This document shows positions 28,969-36,778 of a stretch of DNA of 64,000 nt, piece by piece. Origin of the DNA: Flaviaesturariibacter aridisoli (lineage in GTDB: Bacteria > Bacteroidota > Bacteroidia > Chitinophagales > Chitinophagaceae); contig NZ_SKFH01000011.1 of NCBI RefSeq assembly GCF_004343705.1, positions 62,001 to 126,000 of the forward strand, in the 5' to 3' direction. Numbering within the stretch: position 1 is the stretch's first letter; each line of letters opens with the position of its first letter. Made by a program: the position numbers and the translations under genes. The notes under the pieces were generated by a model. It ran no database searches and had not been told where the DNA came from. It saw nothing but the letters and a program-made list of their open reading frames with translations.

Positions 28969-29898
28969 TTAGCGGCCGGCTTTTTCCAGCTGGTACAGCG
29001 AGCTGATGTCGGTATCGCTGAGGGCCGAATACCATACGCGCAGCTCGTCGATCTGGCCGTTGAAGAGGCCCTGCCAGGTTTGGGCGGCCGAGTTGGCGAA
29101 GCCCGTGTTGGCGTTCGGGAAGGCGCCGATGAGCGACTGGTAAGGCGTGGTACCCACGATGCCGCCCAAGCCTACCGGCGGGTTGCCGTCGGTGCGGTGA
29201 CGGAAGTTGTTGTTCGACACCAGCACGCCGTCGGCGAAGATGTCGATGTTGGAACCCGTGCCGTCGTAGCGCATTACGTAGTGTACCCAGCGGTTGGCGC
29301 CCTTAACGGTTTTGAAATCGGTTTCCCGCACACCGTAATCGTTGATGTTGTCGCCACCGCGACGGTTGCCGTTCGAATAGGTGCTGAACGCGGAGTGAAA
29401 CACCAGGGTGTCGTTGTAAGCCACCGGCTTGTTGTTCTCGAGGTACATGTTCACCGGGCCGGTGTTCCAGTCGCTCTGTGTGGCGGCGCTCTGCGTGAGG
29501 GCGAATACGCTGGTGGTGGCCGTGGTGCCGTTGTTGGCGGTCTTCACCCAGGCGCTCACCGTAATGCTGCCGATGTTGGCCACGTTCAGTGCGGCGATGG
29601 AAGGATACAGCACGTACCCGTTGTTCAGGCCAAGGGCCTGGCTGCCCGCAGGACCGGATACGAACGAGGTGCCGGCGCTCGAGGTCGGCGCGGTGTTCGA
29701 CATGCCTTCATTCAGCGTGCCGTTGAAGGTCCAGTGTGCCTTCAGCGTGGCGGCACCCACTTCGTTCGAGTTGTTGAAGCCGCCGATCGGGTCCGGGGGC
29801 GCCACGTCGTTGTCTTTCTTTTTGCAGGACGTCATCATCATGCCGCCCATCAGGAGGGTCAGAGCGCCAACAGTCAGTCGGCTGGTCATCTTGTTCAT
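28969..29898 (-). CDS. LamG-domain surface lipoprotein
   Basis: 309 residues; lipobox MMTSCKKK (Cys25). Residues about 50-300 form a concanavalin/LamG jelly roll (AHWTFNGTLNEG ... ITVSAWVKT ... RWVHYVMRYDGTGSNIDIFADGVLV ... FNGQIDELRVWYSALSDTDI). It takes the position of a SusE/F-type surface glycan-binding protein, directly after SusD. It probably binds the glucan; no catalytic residues are evident. Confidence 0.82.
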   Translation of the reverse strand: MNKMTSRLTVGALTLLMGGMMMTSCKKKDNDVAPPDPIGGFNNSNEVGAATLKAHWTFNGTLNEGMSNTAPTSSAGTSFVSGPAGSQALGLNNGYVLYPSIAALNVANIGSITVSAWVKTANNGTTATTSVFALTQSAATQSDWNTGPVNMYLENNKPVAYNDTLVFHSAFSTYSNGNRRGGDNINDYGVRETDFKTVKGANRWVHYVMRYDGTGSNIDIFADGVLVSNNNFRHRTDGNPPVGLGGIVGTTPYQSLIGAFPNANTGFANSAAQTWQGLFNGQIDELRVWYSALSDTDISSLYQLEKAGR

Positions 29899-29949
29899 AA
29901 GTGTTGCAGTTTAAAAATTAGGAATGACTAAAAGAGTTGAATGCGTTGT

Positions 29950-31479
29950 TTAATAGCCGTTGTTCTGGTTGATCCGTCCACCGCTGAGGTCGATCTGCGT
30001 TTGCGGGATGGGAAACACTTCGTTCTTGTTGTCTACAAACGTCTTGCCCAGCGCCCGCAGGATGGTGCCGGCCCGCCCTTGCCGCACGATGTCGAAGAAG
30101 CGGTCCTGCTCCATGGCCAGCTCCAGTCGGCGCTCGTTCCACACCGATTGCTGCGTGGCGGGAACCGAGGTCAGGCCGGCACGTGTGCGGATGGCGTTGA
30201 GGTCATTCTGGGCTTCCCCCGCATGTCCCGTTTGCAAACCCGCTTCGGCATGGATCAGCAGCACTTCGGCATAACGCACGATCTTGACGTTCTTGGGCAG
30301 CCGGTCGGTATTGCCACTGCCGCAATAGGGATCCACGCGGCGGCCGAAGTAGGCCTTGTAGTTATACCGGTCGTTCTGCACCGCATTGCGGGGCGGGATC
30401 TGGAAGCCGTCCCACAGCGTCGTTCCGTTGGGCTGGATGAATAGGATGGTGGCGTCGCGGCGCACGTCGTTCGCCTCGTAGGCAGCGGCCAGGTTATCGC
30501 TCGGCGTATTGAGCCCGAAACCCAGGTCGGCCCAGCCGCCCACGCCGCCGGCACGCGGTCCCTGCGCCACCACGTAAAAGGGCACCGAAGCGTTGCAGTT
30601 GGCATCCACACCGGTCTGGATCTCGAATACCGACTCCACGTTGTTGTCGGCGAGGGCTTTGTTGCGGAAGTTCTGTGCGTAGTTGGTCACCAGTCCGTAT
30701 TTGTTCGATGCGATCACCGCATCGGCGAGCTCGTAGGCCTTCTGGAAGTTACGCTGATACAGGTACACTTTCGCCAGCAGGCTTTGCGCCGCCCCCTTGT
30801 TGGCACGCCCCGGCTCGGTACCGGGATCGCCTTTTGCCGGCAGGCTGTCAACGCCGTACTGCAGGTCGTTGATGATGGCCGTATACACCTGGTCGCGCGT
30901 GGCCCGTACGTTGAATTCGTCGCTGGCGGCATCGGCCAGGCTTTCCGGCACGCGCAGCGACAGCGGCACGCCGCCGAAAAGACGTACGAGGTTGAAATAA
31001 AAATAGGCGCGCAGGAACCGTACTTCCCCGATCAGCGTCCGCTTCGTGACGTTGTCGATCGTACTGCCCTCGAGCACTTTCAGCGCATTGTTGGCGCTGT
31101 TGATGCCGCGGTAGTGGCCGTTCCAGAGGCGGTCTACATAAAAGTTACGGCTGTTCAGGTCGCTGGTGAAGTTGTCGAAGCCCACGGCTTCCGGCGACTG
31201 GTCGGCGGGGGTGCTGCCCTTGTCGGCGTCGTCGGAGGCCACGTCGGTGGCCATGCAGAAGATGATGCCGTGTACGTCGTCGCCGAAGCCGCCCTGGTAA
31301 AGCTGGCTATACACGCCCGTAACGAGGCGGCGCGCGATGGTCGGGTCGCCGGCAATGGAGTTTTCGGTGAGCTCGCCCGGCGGCTCTACCTCCAGGAAGC
31401 TGCGCTTGCAGTTGGTAAAGGACAGGGCCAGTACCAGCGGAAGCGACAGGAAGGTCAGTTTATGGAGTGATCGCTTCAT
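29950..31479 (-). CDS. SusD/RagB family nutrient-binding lipoprotein
   Basis: 509 residues; lipobox FTNC (Cys24). TPR-like helices (FLRAYFYFNLVRLFGGVPL, AKVYLYQRNFQKAYELADAVI) and the RagB C-terminal region (VPATQQSVWNERRLELAMEQDRFFDIVRQGRA) are typical. SusD caps the SusC barrel and binds oligosaccharide at the cell surface. It lies three bases after susC, the standard pairing. Confidence 0.95.
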   Translation of the reverse strand: MKRSLHKLTFLSLPLVLALSFTNCKRSFLEVEPPGELTENSIAGDPTIARRLVTGVYSQLYQGGFGDDVHGIIFCMATDVASDDADKGSTPADQSPEAVGFDNFTSDLNSRNFYVDRLWNGHYRGINSANNALKVLEGSTIDNVTKRTLIGEVRFLRAYFYFNLVRLFGGVPLSLRVPESLADAASDEFNVRATRDQVYTAIINDLQYGVDSLPAKGDPGTEPGRANKGAAQSLLAKVYLYQRNFQKAYELADAVIASNKYGLVTNYAQNFRNKALADNNVESVFEIQTGVDANCNASVPFYVVAQGPRAGGVGGWADLGFGLNTPSDNLAAAYEANDVRRDATILFIQPNGTTLWDGFQIPPRNAVQNDRYNYKAYFGRRVDPYCGSGNTDRLPKNVKIVRYAEVLLIHAEAGLQTGHAGEAQNDLNAIRTRAGLTSVPATQQSVWNERRLELAMEQDRFFDIVRQGRAGTILRALGKTFVDNKNEVFPIPQTQIDLSGGRINQNNGY

Positions 31480-31482
31480 ACG

Positions 31483-34400
31483 TCAGAAATTTAAGTTTAC
31501 GCCAAAGGCATAGGTTCGGGTAGTCGGGTAGGCATTGAGCTCGATGCCCTGGCTCAGCGGGTCGCTGCTGGCGAGCTCGGGCGTGAAGCCCGAATAGTTC
31601 GTCAGCGTATAGAGATTTTGCGCGGTGAGATACACCCGCAGGCCCTTGATGCCCCAGTTGCTCCAGCGGGCGCCCTGCACGGTATAGCCTACCGTCAGGT
31701 TGTTGATGCGTGCAAAGGAGCCCGACTCGAGGAAGTAGGTGGAATGGGGCAGGGCATTGAGGTTGGCGCGCGGAACGTCGGAGCTGTAGTTGGCAAAGGT
31801 CCAGCGGTCTTCGGCCACGCTGGCCTCGATGTTGTCGCGCTGGTTGAAGCGGGCCGCCTTTTTACCATTATAGATCTTGCTGCCCAGCGCGGCATAGATG
31901 GCTACGCTCAGGTCGAAGTTCTTGTAGGCAAACGAACTGTTGAGGCCCAGGGTCACCTTGGGCAGGTACGAGCCGGAGAAAACGCGGTCGTTGTCGTCGA
32001 TCTTGCCGTCGTTGTTCTGGTCGATATAGCGCAGGTCGCCGAGCGCGGGCGCCTGCCCGTTGATGGTGATGGGCGTGCCGTTGCTCGTGATGTATTGCGC
32101 CAGCTCTTTCTGGTTGTGAAACACACCGTCGGCTTCCAGCATATAGAAGGAGCTGATCGGCTGGTTGTTGTCGGTGGCGGTGGTGCTGCCCTTGGAGCCG
32201 ACGAAGCCCGAGAACACCGTTTGCCCGCCGCGGAGCGCCACCACGTTGTTTTCGTTGTAGCTCGCGTTGACGCCCAGTGTATAGCGCACCTGCTTGCCGA
32301 TCTTGCCCTGCCAGTTGAGCCCCAGCTCCACGCCTTTGTTGTCGATGCTCGCCAGGTTGGTATACACGAGGTTGGTGAGCGTGCCGATGAGGATCGGCAC
32401 CTGCACGAGGGCGTCTTTCACTTCCTTGCGGTACACGTCCAGCTCACCGGTAAGGCGGCCGTCCAACAGGCTGAAATCGAGGCCCAGGTCGGTCTCCGTC
32501 GTCGACTCCCACTTGATGTTCTTATCCACGAACGTGGAATAGTTGATCCCGGAATTATACTGGCCGTTGAAAAAATACGGCAGGTTGTTCTGGATCGTCT
32601 GGATGCTGGCCGACAGCGGGATATTGTCGTTACCGAGGCGGCCGTAGGAGGCGCGCAGCTTCAGGTAGTTGAACAGCTTCTGGCCGCCCATGAACTTCTC
32701 GTTGCTGATCACCCAGCCCAGGCCGATGGCGGGCGAGTAGGAATACTTCTCGGTGAACTGGGAGGTGCCGTCGGCGCGGAAGGTGCCGGTAACGAGGTAC
32801 TTGCGGTCGAAGGCGTAGCTGAGGCGCGCGATGTAGGAGTTGCGGGTGCGCTCGGCGGCTTCGGAGCTGCTCTTCTGCGTCGACTCGTCGCCCTGGCTCA
32901 GGTAGCGGAGGCTCGGGTCGGCGGGTACGCCGTTGCGCGATGCGATGCTGCCGTTGCTCAGGATGCGCTCGGCCGTGGTGCCCAGCAGCAGGGTGAAGTC
33001 GCTGCGGCCGTAGGTGCGTTGCGCGGTCACCGTATTGTCCCACACCCAGCGGCGGTTGCGCTCGTCGCGTACCTGCAGCAGGCTCTTGTCGTTGCGCTGG
33101 TTGCCGCCGGCCACCAGGAAGGTCGCCGTGTCGTTGGCAAACTGGTTCGTGTAGATGTTGCGGTTGTTGAAGCCCAGGTCCACACCGAAGGAACTGCGGA
33201 AGGTGATCCAGCTCACCGGCTTGAAGTCCAGCGCGAGGGTGCCCTGGAAGCGGTTTTCCGAATACACGTTGTCGTTGCCTTCGATATCGAGCAGCGGGTT
33301 GCCCACGTTCTGGTAGGCCGACGTATTGCCGTAGCGGTTGCCGATCTTGGAGGGAATGATGGGCGCGGCATGGTACGCGTTGTTGTAGGCGGCGCCCAGG
33401 TTCACGTCCTGCGTCCGGCCGTTGCTGAACGAGATGAGGCTGCTCAGGCGGAACAGCTCCGACAGCTTGTAGTCGTTGTTGGAGCGGATGGTGAAGCGGC
33501 GGAACTTGCTGTTGAGCACGATGCCTTCGTCGGCAAAGTAGCCGGCGCTGAGGAAATAGGTCACGCGGTCGCTGCCGCCGGACACCGACAGGTTGTGGTT
33601 CTGGTAAAAGGCGCGCCGCAGGATGGTGCCGTACCAGTCGGTAGACGTGCTGGTGGCGGCCGGGTCTACGAGGATGTCGCCGTTGCCCGTGTTGACGCTG
33701 GCTTCGTTGATGTAGGTGGCATACTGCTGTGCGTTAGCCATCTTCACCAGGTGCGAGGCCTCACGGAGGCCCACGCTGCCGTCGTAGCTGGTGGTCATGG
33801 CGCCGACGCGACCTTTCTTGGTGGTGATGAGCACCACGCCGTTGGCGGCGCGCACACCGTAGATAGCGGCGGCGGAGGCGTCTTTGAGCACGTCCACCGA
33901 GGTGATGTCGGCATTGTTGATGTTGCGGATATCATCGGTGATCACGCCATCCACTACGTAGAGCGGGTTCACGCCACCGAGGATGCTGCCCGTACCGCGG
34001 ATGCGCACCACGGGTGCGGAGTTGGGAGCGCCGGAAGAAATGATCTGCACGCCGGCCACCTTGCCCTGCAGGCCCTGTGTGGCCGTCAGTACCGGCTGGC
34101 GCGCCAGCTCGGTTCCCGACACCCGCGACACGGCACCGGTCACATCGCGCTTGCGCTGGGTGCCGTAGCCCACCACCACCACGTTGTCCATCAGGCTTTC
34201 GGCAGCCACGAGGCGCACGTTCATGGCGCCGTTGCCGATCGGCACCGTCTGTGTCTGGTAGCCCACGTAGGAGAAGGTGAGCGTCGTTACGGCGTCCGGC
34301 ACATTGAGGGTAAATTGTCCCTGCGCATCGGTGCTGGTTCCGGTGCCGGCACCCGGCACGGTCACCGAAACGCCGGCGAGGGGCTGCCCCGCGCTGTTCG

Positions 34401-34797
34401 TCACGCGCCCGCTGACGGGGCGGTCGGCCGGGGGGCGGGAAGCCCCCTCCGGCTGGAGCACTACCACGTTGTTGTCGAGGAGGCGGTAGCTGATGCCCCG
34501 GCTCGGGAGCAGCTGGTCCAGCACGGTGCTCAGTTCGGCATCGCGCACATGCAGCGTCACCGGCTGCTTGCCGGCTACGATCGTTTCGTTGTAAAAAAAG
34601 CGGTAGGCGCTCTGCTGCTCAATGAGGTGCAGGGCCTGGCGCAGCTCGGTCCGGTCCAGGGCCAGGGTCAGCTTGTTGGGCAAACCGGCGCGGGAGGCCG
34701 CGGGCAGCAGCAACAGGAACAGCAACGCCAGGCCGAGCCGCTGCAGGAAGGAGCGGCGCGCCGTCGGTAGGGTATCTTTCTGAGTGTTCATAAGCAA
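31483..34797 (-). CDS. SusC/RagA TonB-dependent outer-membrane transporter with STN domain
   Basis: 1104 residues. After the signal peptide come an STN signalling domain (about 43-115: LTLALDRTELRQALHLIEQQSAYRF), a carboxypeptidase-regulatory-like domain (PVSGRVTNSAGQPLAGVSV), the TonB-box-like SLMDNVVVVGYGTQRKRDVTGAV segment, a plug and a 22-strand barrel ending in Phe. The STN domain marks SusC proteins that signal through FecR to an ECF sigma factor; both are encoded just upstream. It imports the oligosaccharides released at the surface. Confidence 0.96.
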   Translation of the reverse strand: MLMNTQKDTLPTARRSFLQRLGLALLFLLLLPAASRAGLPNKLTLALDRTELRQALHLIEQQSAYRFFYNETIVAGKQPVTLHVRDAELSTVLDQLLPSRGISYRLLDNNVVVLQPEGASRPPADRPVSGRVTNSAGQPLAGVSVTVPGAGTGTSTDAQGQFTLNVPDAVTTLTFSYVGYQTQTVPIGNGAMNVRLVAAESLMDNVVVVGYGTQRKRDVTGAVSRVSGTELARQPVLTATQGLQGKVAGVQIISSGAPNSAPVVRIRGTGSILGGVNPLYVVDGVITDDIRNINNADITSVDVLKDASAAAIYGVRAANGVVLITTKKGRVGAMTTSYDGSVGLREASHLVKMANAQQYATYINEASVNTGNGDILVDPAATSTSTDWYGTILRRAFYQNHNLSVSGGSDRVTYFLSAGYFADEGIVLNSKFRRFTIRSNNDYKLSELFRLSSLISFSNGRTQDVNLGAAYNNAYHAAPIIPSKIGNRYGNTSAYQNVGNPLLDIEGNDNVYSENRFQGTLALDFKPVSWITFRSSFGVDLGFNNRNIYTNQFANDTATFLVAGGNQRNDKSLLQVRDERNRRWVWDNTVTAQRTYGRSDFTLLLGTTAERILSNGSIASRNGVPADPSLRYLSQGDESTQKSSSEAAERTRNSYIARLSYAFDRKYLVTGTFRADGTSQFTEKYSYSPAIGLGWVISNEKFMGGQKLFNYLKLRASYGRLGNDNIPLSASIQTIQNNLPYFFNGQYNSGINYSTFVDKNIKWESTTETDLGLDFSLLDGRLTGELDVYRKEVKDALVQVPILIGTLTNLVYTNLASIDNKGVELGLNWQGKIGKQVRYTLGVNASYNENNVVALRGGQTVFSGFVGSKGSTTATDNNQPISSFYMLEADGVFHNQKELAQYITSNGTPITINGQAPALGDLRYIDQNNDGKIDDNDRVFSGSYLPKVTLGLNSSFAYKNFDLSVAIYAALGSKIYNGKKAARFNQRDNIEASVAEDRWTFANYSSDVPRANLNALPHSTYFLESGSFARINNLTVGYTVQGARWSNWGIKGLRVYLTAQNLYTLTNYSGFTPELASSDPLSQGIELNAYPTTRTYAFGVNLNF

Positions 34798-34873
34798 GAC
34801 ATTTAATGGAAAAAAGTAAGGCTTCGCGTCGGGCGTGTCAGGAGCTGTTGCAAGGCAGTCGGTACATCATGTA

Positions 34874-35935
34874 TCAATTGTTTTGTAGTGACAGCAGGAG
34901 GTACCCGCCGGCCTGCGGCTGCAGCCGGAAGCGGGCAATGAGTTGCAGCTCGGTGAGCGCCTGCGCGAGGCTCTCGTTCACAAAAGCCCCGGACACGCGT
35001 TCACCGGCGAGGCTTTCGTCGCCCACCGTTACGGGCACGCCGTACCAGCGGGTCATCCGGGCGGCCAGCACCGACAGGGGCTCGTTGCGAAACACCAGCT
35101 TATTGTCTACCCAGGCGGTTTCCACCACTTCTTCCGATGCGGTGTGTTCCAGGCTGCGCAGCTCCACCAGCGGCCCGCCCGTGGCCGTGTCGGCCGCCGC
35201 ACGCACCACCAGCTTTTCGTTCGGGCGAAGGCGGTAGTTCTCGCCGGGGCGCTGGCCGAGCGTCAGCTGCACCTGCCCGCGGAGGAGGCTCGTTTCGGTG
35301 GCCTCACCGGGGTAGGCCTTGACGTTGAAGGCAGTGCCCAGCACCTTTATTTGGACATCGCCGGCCTGTATGGTAAAAGGCAGGGCGGCATTGTGGGTGA
35401 CATCGAAAAAGGCCTCGCCGGTAAGCACCGTATGGCGGTGGGTCAGCCCGAAGCCCTCGGTATAGGTCAGGCGGCTGCCGGCATTGAGCCACACCACCGT
35501 GCTGTCGGGGAGCAACACCCGCGAGCGCGATCCCGGGCGGGTACTCACCTCGCTGTGGCGGGCGGAAAGCGTCTGGACGGGTGCCGCCGCGGAACGCAGC
35601 CACAGCCAGGCGCCCAGCAGCAGCGCCGCCGCGGGAAGGGCCAGCCAGAGCGGGCGCCGCCGCGCCGGGGGGCTGGGCAACACCGCGGGCGCGGGTGCCG
35701 GCTCCTCAAGCGGGACACCTGCTTCCCGCAGGCGCTCCAGGTGCCGCTCCCAGGCCGCCGCCGCTTCCGCGGAACGCGGGGGCGTAGGCTGGCCCCACAG
35801 TTGCTCCAGCGTTTCTGCCGAATAACGCAGGTGCGGGTAGGTGCGGCGCAAGTGCGTCCACTCCTCCTCCTCCTCCGGCGTCCATTCGCCAGACAGCTTC
35901 CGGGCTAACAGTGTCCAATAACGTTTTTCGTTCAT
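34874..35935 (-). CDS. FecR-family anti-sigma factor
   Basis: 353 residues from the ATG at 35935 (an in-frame TTG at 35950 adds five). A cytosolic helical part with EEEEEW is followed by a single membrane helix (WLALPAAALLLGAWLWL, about 100) and the periplasmic FecR domain (VSTRPGSRSRVLLPDSTVVWLNAGSRL, GEAFFDVTHN). The C-terminal domain (VSGAFVNESLAQALTELQ) resembles STN and should contact the SusC signalling domain. It controls the sigma factor encoded upstream. Confidence 0.93.
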   Translation of the reverse strand: MNEKRYWTLLARKLSGEWTPEEEEEWTHLRRTYPHLRYSAETLEQLWGQPTPPRSAEAAAAWERHLERLREAGVPLEEPAPAPAVLPSPPARRRPLWLALPAAALLLGAWLWLRSAAAPVQTLSARHSEVSTRPGSRSRVLLPDSTVVWLNAGSRLTYTEGFGLTHRHTVLTGEAFFDVTHNAALPFTIQAGDVQIKVLGTAFNVKAYPGEATETSLLRGQVQLTLGQRPGENYRLRPNEKLVVRAAADTATGGPLVELRSLEHTASEEVVETAWVDNKLVFRNEPLSVLAARMTRWYGVPVTVGDESLAGERVSGAFVNESLAQALTELQLIARFRLQPQAGGYLLLSLQNN

Positions 35936-36016
35936 AACGGTGGCGTACAAGGGTAAAGACCGGTGAAACCGGCGGTACCCCTAAAGCAGGGCAAACTATT
36001 TTTTGGAGGGGATGTA

Positions 36017-36044
36017 GTAACCGGTTAATCGATGAACCGGTTAC
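36017..36044. repeat. Perfect 10-base inverted repeat between sigma and fecR genes
   Basis: GTAACCGGTT and AACCGGTTAC with an 8-base spacer, 10 bases after the sigma factor stop codon. No T run follows on the minus strand, so it may be an operator or RNA-stabilising hairpin rather than a terminator. Confidence 0.6.
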
Positions 36045-36053
36045 CAGGGTAAT

Positions 36054-36629
36054 CTAGTTGAGCGAGGTTTGGCCGGCGGGCTGCAGTTGCCGGTCGATGC
36101 GGCGCAGGGCGATGCTGATCTGCGTTTCCACGGTCTTTACCGACAAGCCCAGCAGCGCGGCGACTTCCTTGTAGCGGAGGCCTTCTTCCTTTACCAGCCG
36201 CAGAATGAGCTGGCACTGTGCCGGCAAGCGGTTCACGATCGCCTCGATGCGTCCGCCCGCTTCGCGGCCCAGCAGCAACTGCTCGGGGTCGGAGGCCGAG
36301 CCGGCGGCCAGGGCTTCCGAATGCGCCTCGGGCAGGTGGGCGTGGCGACGCTCCTTGTCGCGGGCATTGAGGGCGGCATTGCGCACGGCGATGTACAGGT
36401 AGAGGTTCGGGTTCGCGATCTGCTCGAGCTTGCCCCGGTTGATCCAGAGCCGCAGGAAGACGTCCGATACCACCTCTTCGGCCGTGAACCGGTTGTGGGT
36501 GATATGCCCCGCAAAAGCGACCAGCCGGTCGTGGTAGCGGAGAAACAGGTCACGGTAGGCCCCGGCGTCGCCCGCGGCCCCGATGCGTTGGATCAGTTCA
36601 CTGGTAGAAAGGTCCTGTAGCACAGACAA
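36054..36629 (-). CDS. ECF RNA polymerase sigma factor (FecI-like, Bacteroidetes family)
   Basis: About 191 residues. Region 2 shows YRDLFLRYHDRLVAFAGHIT and AEEVVSDVFLRLW; region 4 shows LPAQCQLILRLVKEEGLRYKEVAALLGLSVKTVETQISIALRRI. An ATG at 36701 is in frame but lies inside the palindromic element and upstream of a TAGATTTG promoter box at 36654-36661, so translation more likely begins at TTG 36629 or GTG 36623. It should direct transcription of the downstream SusC/D operon when FecR is triggered. Confidence 0.88.
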   Translation of the reverse strand: MSVLQDLSTSELIQRIGAAGDAGAYRDLFLRYHDRLVAFAGHITHNRFTAEEVVSDVFLRLWINRGKLEQIANPNLYLYIAVRNAALNARDKERRHAHLPEAHSEALAAGSASDPEQLLLGREAGGRIEAIVNRLPAQCQLILRLVKEEGLRYKEVAALLGLSVKTVETQISIALRRIDRQLQPAGQTSLN

Positions 36630-36653
36630 TCGTTTCAAGTGTGTGAGGCTTAC

Positions 36654-36661
36654 CAAATCTA
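36654..36661 (-). promoter_or_regulatory. -7 promoter box of the ECF sigma gene
   Basis: Minus-strand TAGATTTG (TAnnTTTG), 25 bases before the TTG at 36629. It argues against the upstream ATG start. Confidence 0.55.
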
Positions 36662-36685
36662 AGCGAATATCAAACACGGCTGCGC

Positions 36686-36776
36686 ATTGAATAATATCCA
36701 TTGAATAATATCTATTGAATAAGGAAGGAGCCCCTTCCGATATACAATATTCAATAGATATTATTCAATATTCAAT
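36686..36776. repeat. ATTGAATA palindromic element, copy B
   Basis: Repeated ATTGAATAATAT words mirrored by ATATTATTCAAT around a GGAAGGAGCCCCTTCC centre. The element starts three bases after the helicase stop codon and can fold into one long hairpin of about 90 bases. Related to copy A at 18236-18328. Confidence 0.8.
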
Positions 36777-36778
36777 CC

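Noticed and set aside
31618-34770. A 1050-codon open frame on the plus strand
   Set aside because: It is the antisense of the SusC gene, whose domains are clear; high-GC codon bias makes long mirror frames. The same holds for 27115-29931, 21859-24030 and 14941-16542.
36630-36701. N-terminal extension of the ECF sigma factor
   Set aside because: The ATG at 36701 lies in the palindromic element and upstream of the TAGATTTG box; the added residues do not resemble sigma region 1 or 2.
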